DNA of 64,000 bases from Motilimonas pumila (GTDB taxonomy: Bacteria > Pseudomonadota > Gammaproteobacteria > Enterobacterales > CBDFNC01), in the NCBI RefSeq assembly GCF_003596335.1, contig NZ_QZCH01000014.1, positions 1 through 64,000 of the forward strand. Direction: 5' to 3'. This document shows positions 17,048-25,953 of the stretch, piece after piece; within the stretch, counting starts at the first letter, position 1, and every line of letters starts with the position of its first letter. The notes below the pieces were generated by a model. It ran no database searches. It was not told the DNA's origin and saw only the letters and a program-made list of their open reading frames with translations. The position numbers and the translations under genes were made by a program.

Positions 17048-18973
17048 ATGGAATTTTTAAGTAAAGTAAATGGCTGTTATAGAAATGATGTTCAAGCTCT
17101 TAGAGCTTTTTCTGTATTTTTAGTCCTTATTTTTCACGCAGAACCAAGCTGGCTGCCCGGAGGGTTTTTAGGTGTAGATATTTTCTTCACGATTTCCGGG
17201 TTTGTCATATATCGAATTTTGGTTAATGGAATTTACGATAATTCATTCTCCTTTCCGAAGTTCTATGCACGTCGAATTACTCGTCTTCTTCCTGCTGTTT
17301 CCGTTACTATACTTCTTTCCGTCGTTCTCAGTGTTATAATTCTGCCAAGCGAATTAGTTAGGGAATCGGTGAACTCAGCTGTTTGGAGTTTTTTTTCATT
17401 ATCTAATTTCTACTTTTACTTTGATAGTGGCTATTTCTCTTCGGAAGCACTTGATAAACCTCTGCTTCATCTTTGGAGTTTAGGTGTCGAAGAACAATTC
17501 TATTTATTCTTTCCTTTAGTTTTATTTCTAGCATTTAAATTAAAAACTAGCTTTAGAATGGTTGTTTTTTTCATCTTATTCTTGTCAAGCTTGTCACTTT
17601 CAATCTATCAATCGATGTACTTTCCCGAGGCTGCTTTCTTTTTGCCTTTATCTCGTGTATTTCAATTTATGCTTGGAATGATAGGCGCACACCTATATTT
17701 TAAAGGTAATACAAGAAATCTGAGCTTTTATTGGCTTACAGTTGTTGTGATGATTACTTTTCTTGCTTTCTTCTATTTTGATGAAACTTTGTTTCTTCCT
17801 GGTTGGAGAGCACTAATCCTTGGTCTATTAGTAGTTTCGTTGCTTGTAATAGGTGGTAGTATTCCAGCTGACTCCTGGGTGAATCGTAATCGTTTGTTAC
17901 AATACTTTGGAAACGCATCCTACTCTATATACCTAGCTCATTGGCCTGTTGCGGTTTTCCTAGACTATAGATATGCCGGTACTGATTCAACCTTACTGGG
18001 TTTTTCAAAGTTTTTTTTAGGTCTAATGCTTGGCTGTGCTTTATATCATTTAGTTGAAAAAAAATGCAGAGGGATGAATTTAAAGAGTGTTTTTATCTAC
18101 TTAATCGCATTTCCTTTTCTTCTCACTTTTATTGCTTTTGTTTTTATTCTTTCAGTAGAAAATGACGATACAGTTGTTGATGTAGAAGTAAAAAGTGATA
18201 TAAATTCTTTTACTATTATCGGGGATAGCCATGCCCGAGTTTTCTCTTTTTCCGATCTCTATATTGGCAGTAAAGAAAAAATACTTCACTGGTACCCTGG
18301 TTGCGCTCCACTTTTTGATGTGTATAAAATTTACAATGTTAAAGCAAATATTGGAGCTGTTAAGACCGAAAAGTGTATAGCTAAGAAGGCAGCCTGGAAA
18401 GACGAACTTGACAAGGCTCAAACTTCAGAAATTAGCTTAATCGCTTCGAGGTGGGATTTTTACCTTGGAGAACGTTCCGATGATGCCCCTTTTTTCAGAC
18501 GGGATATACTTAAAAGTATGGATTGGGTTGGGATGACTGTGGTAGAACAACCTTGGCGAAAAGGTTGGAAGGATGAGAATATGAAACTCCTTACCACTGG
18601 TTTATATAATTTATTAAGCAGTATGAAGAGCGAAAAAATTGTGCTGGTTGGACAAGTGCCACTACAATTTAAGAAATCTGTAAAATGTGCAAAAAAGATG
18701 CTTGAAGATACGAAAAGTATCAATATAAACAAAAGCTGTAACGCTATTAGTAGGGAAACATTTAATAATTCTAATGTGACTATATCGGCACTGCTTAAAA
18801 AAGTTGCTGGGAGTTATGAGAATGTGATTTTAGTTGAACCTGGTGATATTTTCTGTGATTCAGATATCTGCCCTATCGTCAAAAACGGAAAGCTAATCTA
18901 CTCTGATAACAACCATTTATCACAATATGGTGTCAATGTTGTCTTAGAGCATGCAATGGCAATGTTTAACTAA
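17048..18973 (+). CDS. O-acyltransferase (acyltransferase-3) with C-terminal SGNH domain
   Basis: A 641-residue membrane enzyme of the OafA/OatA type. It opens with NDVQALRAFSVFLVLIFHA and GGFLGVDIFFTISGFVI, the AT3 signature, and has about ten membrane segments to residue 385. The periplasmic SGNH domain has GDSH (S394) and the D620/H623 pair in DNNHLS. Such two-domain proteins acetylate (or otherwise acylate) O-antigen sugars: AT3 moves the acyl group across the membrane and the SGNH domain transfers it. It is preceded by a 145-base gap without a gene and followed by a 41-base gap. It adds one more decoration to a glycan that also appears sulfated. Confidence 0.9.
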   Translation: MEFLSKVNGCYRNDVQALRAFSVFLVLIFHAEPSWLPGGFLGVDIFFTISGFVIYRILVNGIYDNSFSFPKFYARRITRLLPAVSVTILLSVVLSVIILPSELVRESVNSAVWSFFSLSNFYFYFDSGYFSSEALDKPLLHLWSLGVEEQFYLFFPLVLFLAFKLKTSFRMVVFFILFLSSLSLSIYQSMYFPEAAFFLPLSRVFQFMLGMIGAHLYFKGNTRNLSFYWLTVVVMITFLAFFYFDETLFLPGWRALILGLLVVSLLVIGGSIPADSWVNRNRLLQYFGNASYSIYLAHWPVAVFLDYRYAGTDSTLLGFSKFFLGLMLGCALYHLVEKKCRGMNLKSVFIYLIAFPFLLTFIAFVFILSVENDDTVVDVEVKSDINSFTIIGDSHARVFSFSDLYIGSKEKILHWYPGCAPLFDVYKIYNVKANIGAVKTEKCIAKKAAWKDELDKAQTSEISLIASRWDFYLGERSDDAPFFRRDILKSMDWVGMTVVEQPWRKGWKDENMKLLTTGLYNLLSSMKSEKIVLVGQVPLQFKKSVKCAKKMLEDTKSININKSCNAISRETFNNSNVTISALLKKVAGSYENVILVEPGDIFCDSDICPIVKNGKLIYSDNNHLSQYGVNVVLEHAMAMFN

Positions 18974-19014
18974 TTAGTTTACTTACTTCTTATAATTGAG
19001 TTTCGGAGTTTTAA

Positions 19015-19674
19015 ATGAATAAAAAGAGTGTCAGTGTTGTTGGTGTTTCAAATGGGGACCTGAGGTATATTACCCAAGATGTGATTAACATAATTTCAGG
19101 TGCTGACTATATCTATGTTATGGCTGGAGAGAACTCATGGATGTATCATTTTGCGACTGAAAATAGCAATGCAAAAGTTATAAGGTATCTTCCAAGCACT
19201 CTGGAATGGGCAAAATGGCATAATGATGAGGTTCTAGACCAAGTATCTGATGATATCTGTGGGTTATCTGACGATTTTAACATTGTTTTGTTACTTGCCG
19301 GTGATACCACAATCTATAGTAATTTCTCTCCTTTAGTTAGTAAATTTGAACAGTTAAATATTCCTTTCTCGCTGCAACCAGGCATGTCTTTTATGAGTGT
19401 AGCAATGGCGGAAGCTAAAATTGTGTTACCCGAGGGAGCCTCGATGTTAGTAACTAAGCTAGAACATGGAAGTGAATTAAAAAATATAAAACAGTATGCA
19501 GATGTCGTTACTTTGTATAACCCGAATAAAACCGAACTATTAATAGAGCATGTTTTAGCCCTTAAACCAAAGGTCGCAAAATGTGTAGTCGTTGGCGTAA
19601 ATGGCAAGAAAACTATAGTTAAGGATATAAGCTTTGAAAGTAAAATTTCTGGTATTGTTATTTTGGTTTTTTAA
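19015..19674 (+). CDS. Tetrapyrrole (corrin/porphyrin) methylase-family protein, function unknown
   Basis: The 219-residue protein matches the TP-methylase fold, the SAM-dependent class III methyltransferases. The N-terminal VSVVGVSNGDLRYIT (residues 7-21) corresponds to the VGxGPGDxxLLT loop. LLAGDTTIYSNFSPL (G96-D97) matches the GDPxxYST motif of precorrin-2 C20-methyltransferases, and LQPGMSFMSVAMAEA (P122-G123) matches their PGxSSFxAA motif. No cobalamin, siroheme or rRNA-related gene is near. The family also contains diphthine synthase, RsmI and borosin peptide N-methyltransferases, so the substrate could be anything from a sugar to a peptide. Its 3' end overlaps the next gene by 41 bases, implying a functional pair. 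Confidence 0.72.
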   Translation: MNKKSVSVVGVSNGDLRYITQDVINIISGADYIYVMAGENSWMYHFATENSNAKVIRYLPSTLEWAKWHNDEVLDQVSDDICGLSDDFNIVLLLAGDTTIYSNFSPLVSKFEQLNIPFSLQPGMSFMSVAMAEAKIVLPEGASMLVTKLEHGSELKNIKQYADVVTLYNPNKTELLIEHVLALKPKVAKCVVVGVNGKKTIVKDISFESKISGIVILVF

Positions 19675-20626
19675 GTTCTTTTTGACTTTTTTTACGGCTA
19701 AACCGAGTGCCTATAAAAACAGGAAGTTCTACTTTCTTACTTCTGATAAATTTTTTATTGTTGGGTTTTTCTATCTTAAATCATTCAGGCTGGAAACAAT
19801 TCTTGGGTGCTCGGAGTTTTCGAGTCTAGACTTTAGAGCTCTTTTTCCAATCAACAACGAGAAACTATTACTCTCTATAAAAGGTTTCGATAGTGGGGAT
19901 TATGGAAGGACATATCTTGTCGATATTAAAAGTAATAGTTCTACTTTAGTCCTACCCTATTGTGTTTGGGGAGTTGATAGTCATAATGGTGACTTATTTT
20001 GTGGTGTCTACCATGAAATTAATGAACCAGGCGGTGTTTGTAAAGTATTCTCATCTGAAGACTTTGGTCGAACATGGCACGATATCACTCCGCAACAGTG
20101 GCTTGGTCAAAATCACGTGCACAATCTTAGAGTAGATGTTGAAAGGAATTTGTTAGTAGCTAATTTAGGTGACGTGGATGCATTTTCCGGAGCTTGGGTA
20201 TTACCTCTTCAGTTTCTAGAAGGCAATGACCGTTCTATAACTAGAGAAAAATGGGTCAACACATTTTGTGAGATATCTATTGGCACACAATTTATTGGCT
20301 ATGCGCGCATAGGCAACAAAGCTTTTCTTTCTGATGATACGGGACCAAGAAAAAACCCTGCACGAAATGGCGTTTATAGCGTGGATTACTCTACCGGTGG
20401 TTTCGTTCCTGCATTTATCATTGAGCCCGATTTTGGTTGGGGTTGCTTCTTCCTAGAGCCTTTCTGGGGGGGGCTCTTAGTTGCCGTTAGACCGATAAAA
20501 GGAAAAGGAGGCCTGTTTTATTCTAGCTGTGGAAATAAATGGCATTGCCTATTAAGTATTCCTGAAATGAATGTGAAAGACTGGCGAAGTAATAGAGTCT
20601 TAGCGTACTTCCCTCGTATGCTCTGA
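19634..20626 (+). CDS. Membrane-anchored BNR/Asp-box repeat protein
   Basis: A 330-residue protein starting with TTG inside the methylase-like gene; no ATG exists in frame until near the C terminus. The first 20 residues are a hydrophobic, phenylalanine-rich anchor or signal. The body looks like a beta-propeller: FSSEDFGRTWHDIT near residues 138-151 is a clear BNR/Asp-box (S-x-D-x-G-x-T-W), and weaker tryptophan- and glycine-rich strands recur afterwards (YSSCGNKWHCLLSI). Such propellers occur in sialidases and other glycan-binding or cleaving proteins, but no catalytic arginine triad is evident. The role is unknown. The 41-base overlap ties it to the methylase-like protein. Confidence 0.62.
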   Translation: MKVKFLVLLFWFFKFFLTFFTAKPSAYKNRKFYFLTSDKFFIVGFFYLKSFRLETILGCSEFSSLDFRALFPINNEKLLLSIKGFDSGDYGRTYLVDIKSNSSTLVLPYCVWGVDSHNGDLFCGVYHEINEPGGVCKVFSSEDFGRTWHDITPQQWLGQNHVHNLRVDVERNLLVANLGDVDAFSGAWVLPLQFLEGNDRSITREKWVNTFCEISIGTQFIGYARIGNKAFLSDDTGPRKNPARNGVYSVDYSTGGFVPAFIIEPDFGWGCFFLEPFWGGLLVAVRPIKGKGGLFYSSCGNKWHCLLSIPEMNVKDWRSNRVLAYFPRML

Positions 20627-20728
20627 TTGACCTTATTCCGAAAAATTATAACAATCAATATGGTAGTCGTATTTCTAATGAAATAGAAATTCAATTCTAT
20701 TTAACTACTTTCTGCTTTGTGAGTGTCT

Positions 20729-22135
20729 ATGTCGATAAGTGTAATAATTCCATGCTTTAATGCTGAGGCTACGATAAAGCGAGCATTTGAAAGTGTAAAA
20801 AATAACCAAGTTGCTACTACAGTTATTTTTGTCAATGACTGCTCTTCGGATGATTCGCTTACAGTCGTGAAGCGACTAATGAGCGAACATGAAGATATAC
20901 TGCTTATCAATAGTAATATCAATCATGGAGTTAGTCGCTCCCGCAATTTAGCATTGGATATACTTCCCGTTGAGTCAGATTTTGTTTACTTTTTAGATGC
21001 CGATGACTGGTTGGAAGATGGAGCGTTAGACCTTCTCCACTCTATTGCTGTAAAAGATCATGCTGATGTGACTTTAGGTAAAGTGCGTACTTTCAACGGT
21101 CATGCTTTTAAACCTCATATTTACAATGAACATTTCTTAAACTCGTCAAAACAACTCACAGATATCAATGAGTTTCCTGAGCTGCTTCTTTGCCCAACCT
21201 TAAGTAATCGCTTAATAAAAGCAGACTTAATTCGAAAACTAAACTTACGGTTCGTCGAAAAGCGTTATTATGCAGAGGACTTCCACTTCTCTTTACGGCT
21301 AATGCTAGCTGCTTCAAACATATCGATTATTTCTGAAACAGTCGTTAATCTTGAGGATCTTGGGGCTGATGCTAAAAACACATCACTTTGGAATACCTCT
21401 TCACCAGAACGGGCTTGGAACACACTGGCGTCGATTAAAGATATGCACCAATTCATCGAGGAAGGCAGCCACAGCCATCTAAGGGATGTTATTTTGTACC
21501 ATTCCCTTTACCGACTCCCAAGAAACTTGATCACTATGTCGAGTAGTTCAGAGTGGAGTAAGTATTGTGATGAGGTTAGGGGTTGGGCAGCTAAAGAATC
21601 CCTAATAAATGTGCCTTCGTCTATTCGTTTTAACCGATATTGTAAGTCGGCTTCGTTAGTTTCCCTTTTTCTCTTAACCATGGTGCTTAGCGGTAAGGAC
21701 GACGAAGCAGCGCTATTTTGCAAAGCTAATGATGAAACAAAAAGAAGTTTACTCCTCAACTTCTTCCGTGAATGTAACTTGATTTCATGGGAAAATGGCA
21801 AGGTTGTCAGCCGGGACTATTTTTTTGCTGCCAACGAAGCTTACGTAGATAGGAAGAAAAATAGCTTTTTTCAACAGTTACTTCAGTTAAGGTATTTCTT
21901 TAAAATTAAGGAGTCTGGACTGTTTCAGAGTCGCTATTATGTTTCCTTAAATAATCTTAAAGGGCTGTGGGCTTTTTTTCCCCTGTTTCATTATCTTTTA
22001 ACGCATAAAAATGGCACTTGTCATACGGCGAAAATGTTTAATGACAATGATTACTTGATGTTAAGACAAGATGTCGCGGAATCTGGGACAAGCCCTCTCG
22101 GGCACTTTCTAGAATATGGAATACTGGAACTATAA
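20729..22135 (+). CDS. Glycosyltransferase family 2 with C-terminal glycan-cluster module
   Basis: The protein has 468 residues from ATG 20729; a GTG six bases earlier is an alternative. The GT-A core is at the N terminus: SVIIPCFNAEATIKRAFESV, FVNDCSSDDSL and FLDADDWL (DxD near residue 90), with YAEDFHFSLRLM later as the acceptor-side catalytic ED. The C terminus (residues about 395-468) contains a recognisable but diverged copy of the tyrosine/HY module: FQSRYYVS, LFHYLLTH, then DNDYLMLRQDV and SPLGHFLEYG. Inverting sugar transfer in the cytoplasm is expected. It overlaps nothing and is followed two bases later by another GT2 gene. Confidence 0.83.
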   Translation: MSISVIIPCFNAEATIKRAFESVKNNQVATTVIFVNDCSSDDSLTVVKRLMSEHEDILLINSNINHGVSRSRNLALDILPVESDFVYFLDADDWLEDGALDLLHSIAVKDHADVTLGKVRTFNGHAFKPHIYNEHFLNSSKQLTDINEFPELLLCPTLSNRLIKADLIRKLNLRFVEKRYYAEDFHFSLRLMLAASNISIISETVVNLEDLGADAKNTSLWNTSSPERAWNTLASIKDMHQFIEEGSHSHLRDVILYHSLYRLPRNLITMSSSSEWSKYCDEVRGWAAKESLINVPSSIRFNRYCKSASLVSLFLLTMVLSGKDDEAALFCKANDETKRSLLLNFFRECNLISWENGKVVSRDYFFAANEAYVDRKKNSFFQQLLQLRYFFKIKESGLFQSRYYVSLNNLKGLWAFFPLFHYLLTHKNGTCHTAKMFNDNDYLMLRQDVAESGTSPLGHFLEYGILEL

Positions 22136-22137
22136 TT

Positions 22138-23082
22138 ATGCTAAATCAAGGCAATGTTGCGGTAGAGCACAAGCCACTCGTCTCTGTTGTCACGCGCACT
22201 AAGAATAGACCTCTTCTCTTACAGCGTGTTTTTGAATGTCTGTTGCAGCAGTCTTTTTCGTGTTTCGAGTGGGTAGTTGTTAATGATGGAGGCATTTCAG
22301 CACCTGTCACAGAAATTTGCCATGCGGCAATAGCCAAAGGGTTAACAGTTACCTGCATTACTCATGAAACTTCCAAAGGAATGGAAGCAGCTTCAAACGT
22401 TGGTGTTAAAGCTGCTATGGGAGAGTTTATTGTTATTCTTGATGACGATGATACTTGGCGTCCCACTTTTCTTGAAAAAATGGTCTCCGTTTTAAATGCT
22501 AACCCTTTTTCTGTGGGAGTTGTTTCACAATCTAATAAGATTGTTGAAGAAGTCTCTGAAACACAAGTTACTACTTTGTCTGATCTTCCTCTAAATCCTG
22601 ATCTTAAATCGATAAGCCTTGCAGATTTAACGGTGCAAAATCAGTTTCAAACCAACGCATTTTTATATCGGAAGCATTTCTATGAGGAAGTGGGAGGATA
22701 CAATGAAGACATGCCTGTTCTTGGAGACTGGGATTTCAACTTACGGATGGTTTTGTTGGGTGAAATCGTAGTACTGCCAGCGCCGTTAGCGAATTATCAT
22801 CATCGAGCGAGTCAAGTAAACAGTAGCTCTAGCTATGATAATAGCCAGATCAACTTGCACCATTACTGGGATGCAAAGTATCGTAATGACGCTATTCGTA
22901 AAGATATAAAAAATAACTGTGTTGGCTTAGGTTTTTTATTGGCGCAAGGCAAGCAAAGCCAAGTAACTTATCAAGATCTTGAAAAGCTAAGGATCGTAGG
23001 TGCTTTTTACCAAGCCCTATATGGCTTGTTTGATAAGTTAGGCATCAACCGCTTGTATCGCGCATTGTTTAACAAAGGGTAG
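22138..23082 (+). CDS. Glycosyltransferase family 2
   Basis: A 314-residue GT-A enzyme. VSVVTRTKNRPLLLQRVFECL near residue 15, VVNDGG, then FIVILDDDDTWRPTFLEKM near residue 97, where the acidic cluster binds the metal-nucleotide. GDWDFNLRMVLLGEI near 198 supplies the catalytic aspartate region. It ends with a positively charged tail. It sits between a GT2 and a sulfotransferase on the same strand with gaps of two and 16 bases. The sugar transferred is not predictable. Confidence 0.83.
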   Translation: MLNQGNVAVEHKPLVSVVTRTKNRPLLLQRVFECLLQQSFSCFEWVVVNDGGISAPVTEICHAAIAKGLTVTCITHETSKGMEAASNVGVKAAMGEFIVILDDDDTWRPTFLEKMVSVLNANPFSVGVVSQSNKIVEEVSETQVTTLSDLPLNPDLKSISLADLTVQNQFQTNAFLYRKHFYEEVGGYNEDMPVLGDWDFNLRMVLLGEIVVLPAPLANYHHRASQVNSSSSYDNSQINLHHYWDAKYRNDAIRKDIKNNCVGLGFLLAQGKQSQVTYQDLEKLRIVGAFYQALYGLFDKLGINRLYRALFNKG

Positions 23083-23098
23083 GGATTTAGCTATTGTT

Positions 23099-24064
23099 AT
23101 GTCTATATTAAATCGTTTGATGAAGAAGGGAAAATCTCGATTTTTTGTTCATATCCCTAAAACGGCAGGAACCAGTTTTCGTAAAGCTTTAGAGCAGAAT
23201 TCTAATGTAATCAGTGATTATTCTGCTGCCGATCCGCAAACCTCAAAGGTTTTTCATCAAACCCTCTACAAGAATCAAGATAAGTACGCTTTTGCTTTAC
23301 GCTTAAAAAAGATGCGTAATACTGTTATTTCAGGCCATATGCCTCTGGCCAAATACAGTCCGTTTGTGGGGATCGAAAATTGTGTGGTTTTTTTACGTGA
23401 ACCATCAGAACGTTACATTAGTCATTATAAGCACATTGTACGTACTGAATACCCTAACTTAAGTATTCAAGAGTTTCTAGCGGATGCAAACAATACAGAT
23501 TTAATGAGCCGTTTGATTACGCTTGAAGGGCTATATTCTATTGGCTGCATAGGCCTGACAGAGAGATATAATGACAGCCTTGCGCTGATCAGCAAGCTGT
23601 GGGGGGAAGTGTTACCGCGACTTACTGAGAATTGCGCCGTTAATTTCCGGCCTTTAAAAAGTGAAGAAGACTTATCACTATTTTCTGAACAGATCGCCAC
23701 GGCTAATAAGCGAGATTACGCACTGTATCACGTGGCTTGTAAGTTATTCGAAAATAGCATGTTCTTTCGTCAAAAGGGGGTTTTAGACCGCCGTGCATTT
23801 GCTCAGTTAAACGCTCGCCGCGGAGTGATTCAAGGGTGGGGCTTTCTTATTGGTTCCCAGGACGTGCTGGAGATTAACCTTGATATTAATGGCAAACAGG
23901 TAGCAGTAAAGAAATGCTTTAAATTTCGACCTGTATTAAAAGGCAAAGGCTTCCCCAGAGAGGGCTGTGTCAGTTTTGATTTTAAACATACTTTATGCCC
24001 AGGAGATCAGGTAAGCATAAAAGATGTTGAAACAGGCCGAGTATTATTTGAAGGGTGCGTATAG
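23099..24064 (+). CDS. Sulfotransferase (Sulfotransfer_2 / heparan-type family)
   Basis: The 321-residue protein has the 5'-phosphosulfate-binding motif FVHIPKTAGTSFRKAL at residues 16-31. The 3'-phosphate motif VVFLREPSERYISHYKHI is near 97-114, and SGHMPL between them is also a family feature. These enzymes move sulfate from PAPS to carbohydrate hydroxyls. The family includes eukaryotic heparan 2-O and chondroitin sulfotransferases and many bacterial glycan-cluster proteins. The last 80 residues form a beta-rich domain (GWGFLIGSQDVLEINLDINGK region) of unknown role. The 3' end overlaps the next GT gene by ten bases. Confidence 0.85.
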   Translation: MSILNRLMKKGKSRFFVHIPKTAGTSFRKALEQNSNVISDYSAADPQTSKVFHQTLYKNQDKYAFALRLKKMRNTVISGHMPLAKYSPFVGIENCVVFLREPSERYISHYKHIVRTEYPNLSIQEFLADANNTDLMSRLITLEGLYSIGCIGLTERYNDSLALISKLWGEVLPRLTENCAVNFRPLKSEEDLSLFSEQIATANKRDYALYHVACKLFENSMFFRQKGVLDRRAFAQLNARRGVIQGWGFLIGSQDVLEINLDINGKQVAVKKCFKFRPVLKGKGFPREGCVSFDFKHTLCPGDQVSIKDVETGRVLFEGCV

Positions 24065-25059
24065 TGTATACACAGGCTAAAGTCGTTGTTTTATTGGCTG
24101 CTTATAATGGTGGGAAATATATTCGTGAGCAGTTAAAAAGCATCCTAGAGCAAGATTTTTCTGGCCATATAAAGGTGATAGTTCGGGATGATAACTCCCG
24201 CGATGATACTGTTACGATTGTTAATAGCTATCTAGATTTACCTTCCAATCGCAGTATCACTTTGATACAAAACCCTGACTCTGAACATGGCCATCTAGCG
24301 AACTTTTCAGCGTTATGTCAGATTGGCCTCACAACAGAGAGTGAGTACTTTGCTTTCGCTGATCAAGATGATGTCTGGCATAAGAATAAGATAAGTCGTA
24401 TGTTTGCGCTTATGCAAAGTGAACTGAAAGGCAAAGATAACCTCGTACCTATAATGATCCATAGCGACCTTAGAGTGGTGGATGAGGCTCTGAATCAACT
24501 CTCTCCTTCCTACATTAAATACCAAGGTTTACCCGACCCTGATGCTCAGCTATTCCCTACTATATTACGGCAAAATGTTGTTACAGGCTGCACTACCTTT
24601 TTTAACCGGGTGTTGTTAGAAAAAGCCTTTCCGGTCCCACAGGGGTTAGTTGTTCATGACTGGTGGTTTGCATTATGGGCGAGGTTTTACGGTAAACTCA
24701 TTTATATTGATGACGCGACTATCGATTATCGGCAACATAATTTAAATGCTATTGGTGCACAAGAGTTTATGGGGGGGCCTGATTACACGAGTTATAGATT
24801 CTACAAACTGCTGTTTGAGTTTCCGCGACTATTTCAAAAGTCTATCAAGCAAGCTATTGTTTTTAAAGAGAGAGCTTCCGCATTCTCCTCTGAGTCGGAG
24901 CTCGCTCGTGCTGGGATATCAGAGTACGCTGACTTTAATAACTTAACGACAAAAAAACGCATAGCGATGATTGATAAGCTCTATCCTGTTAGCATTTCGA
25001 AAAAAGAGAAGCTCTACTTAATGGTTGTATTCACTTTAATGCCTTGGATTAAGCCTTAG
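24055..25059 (+). CDS. Glycosyltransferase family 2 (rhamnosyltransferase-like)
   Basis: A 334-residue GT2. VVVLLAAYNGGKYIREQLKSIL starts near residue 10, followed by VRDDNSRDDTV and FAFADQDDVWHKNKI near 103. This DQDDVW variant is common among RfbF/WbbL-like rhamnosyl- and related transferases. VVTGCTTFFNR and VVHDWWFAL carry the acceptor side. The start is GTG 24055, overlapping the sulfotransferase gene; a GTG nine bases later is also possible. With dTDP-rhamnose genes present, rhamnosyl transfer is reasonable but unproven. Confidence 0.83.
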   Translation: MRIVYTQAKVVVLLAAYNGGKYIREQLKSILEQDFSGHIKVIVRDDNSRDDTVTIVNSYLDLPSNRSITLIQNPDSEHGHLANFSALCQIGLTTESEYFAFADQDDVWHKNKISRMFALMQSELKGKDNLVPIMIHSDLRVVDEALNQLSPSYIKYQGLPDPDAQLFPTILRQNVVTGCTTFFNRVLLEKAFPVPQGLVVHDWWFALWARFYGKLIYIDDATIDYRQHNLNAIGAQEFMGGPDYTSYRFYKLLFEFPRLFQKSIKQAIVFKERASAFSSESELARAGISEYADFNNLTTKKRIAMIDKLYPVSISKKEKLYLMVVFTLMPWIKP

Positions 25060-25062
25060 CAT

Positions 25063-25953
25063 ATGCATATTTCTATTGTCATTCTGAACTGGAATGACGC
25101 CCTCGCTACCATACGTTGTGCAGAGTCAGTTTTGAAAGCTATCGAATCTTGTCCTTGCTCTAAACTAACTGCAGATATTTATCTCGTAGATAACGACTCA
25201 GAAGAAGTTGATATTCTTCAATTGTCTGAATGGCATCAACGTCAAGCAAATAACAATGTGAGCATAGTGCTTAATCAAAGCAACCTAGGATTCTCTGGTG
25301 GCATGAACCGGGGGATTAGGGCTGCACTAAAGAATGGTACTGTAGATTATTTTTGGTTGTTGAATAACGACGCTATTTGCATGCCGAGTGCTCTTTACGC
25401 ATTGGTTCTTGCTGCCCAACAGCAGCAACAAGTGGCGATTTGGGGAGCAACCATTATTGATTCTAAAACAGGCGAAGTAAGCTGCCATGGTGGTCGCAGC
25501 TACAATAAGTGGCTTGGCATGGACAAGCCTTGGACTCCAAAGGTTTCTAAACAACCTGTACCGGATTATATTTATGGCGCAGCTATGCTGATTAAAGCAG
25601 AAGTGTTATCACGTATAGACGGCTTGGACGAAGCATATTTTTTGTATTTTGAGGAACTTGAGCTTGTGCATCGTTTAGCTTCTAATGAAACGATTGCTTG
25701 GTGTGAAAATTCGGTCGTTCGCCATGTTGGCGGTGGCAGCTGTACCAGTGATTTAGTGAAAGAAATAACAGTAAAACACGCTGCGCTTAGCGCCTTTATT
25801 TTTACTCAAAGGTATTACCCTTTGTGCTTGCCATCTGTGATTTTAGCGAGACTCTTGGGGTTGTTTCTCCGAAGTTTTCAACAGCAAAAATGGTTACACA
25901 TTAGGGCTGGTTGGCAAGCTTTCACTGACTTTTTAACAAGGTGTAGTAAGTGA
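25063..25953 (+). CDS. Glycosyltransferase family 2
   Basis: The 296-residue GT2 begins MHISIVILNWNDALATIRCAES. NLGFSGGMNRGIRAAL near residue 75 and FWLLNNDAICMP near 103 are the nucleotide-sugar sites of the WcaA/RfbF subgroup, in which the DxD is NND. Further motifs are YIYGAAMLIKAEVL and FLYFEELELVHRL, the catalytic acidic block. It starts three bases after the previous stop and overlaps the next GT4 gene by four bases (GTGA), so it belongs to the same translationally linked chain. Confidence 0.84.
   Translation: MHISIVILNWNDALATIRCAESVLKAIESCPCSKLTADIYLVDNDSEEVDILQLSEWHQRQANNNVSIVLNQSNLGFSGGMNRGIRAALKNGTVDYFWLLNNDAICMPSALYALVLAAQQQQQVAIWGATIIDSKTGEVSCHGGRSYNKWLGMDKPWTPKVSKQPVPDYIYGAAMLIKAEVLSRIDGLDEAYFLYFEELELVHRLASNETIAWCENSVVRHVGGGSCTSDLVKEITVKHAALSAFIFTQRYYPLCLPSVILARLLGLFLRSFQQQKWLHIRAGWQAFTDFLTRCSK

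Noticed and set aside
19015..19674. Cobalamin or siroheme biosynthesis gene
   Set aside because: The fold matches, but no other corrin gene is near and the gene lies amid polysaccharide genes; kept as family only.
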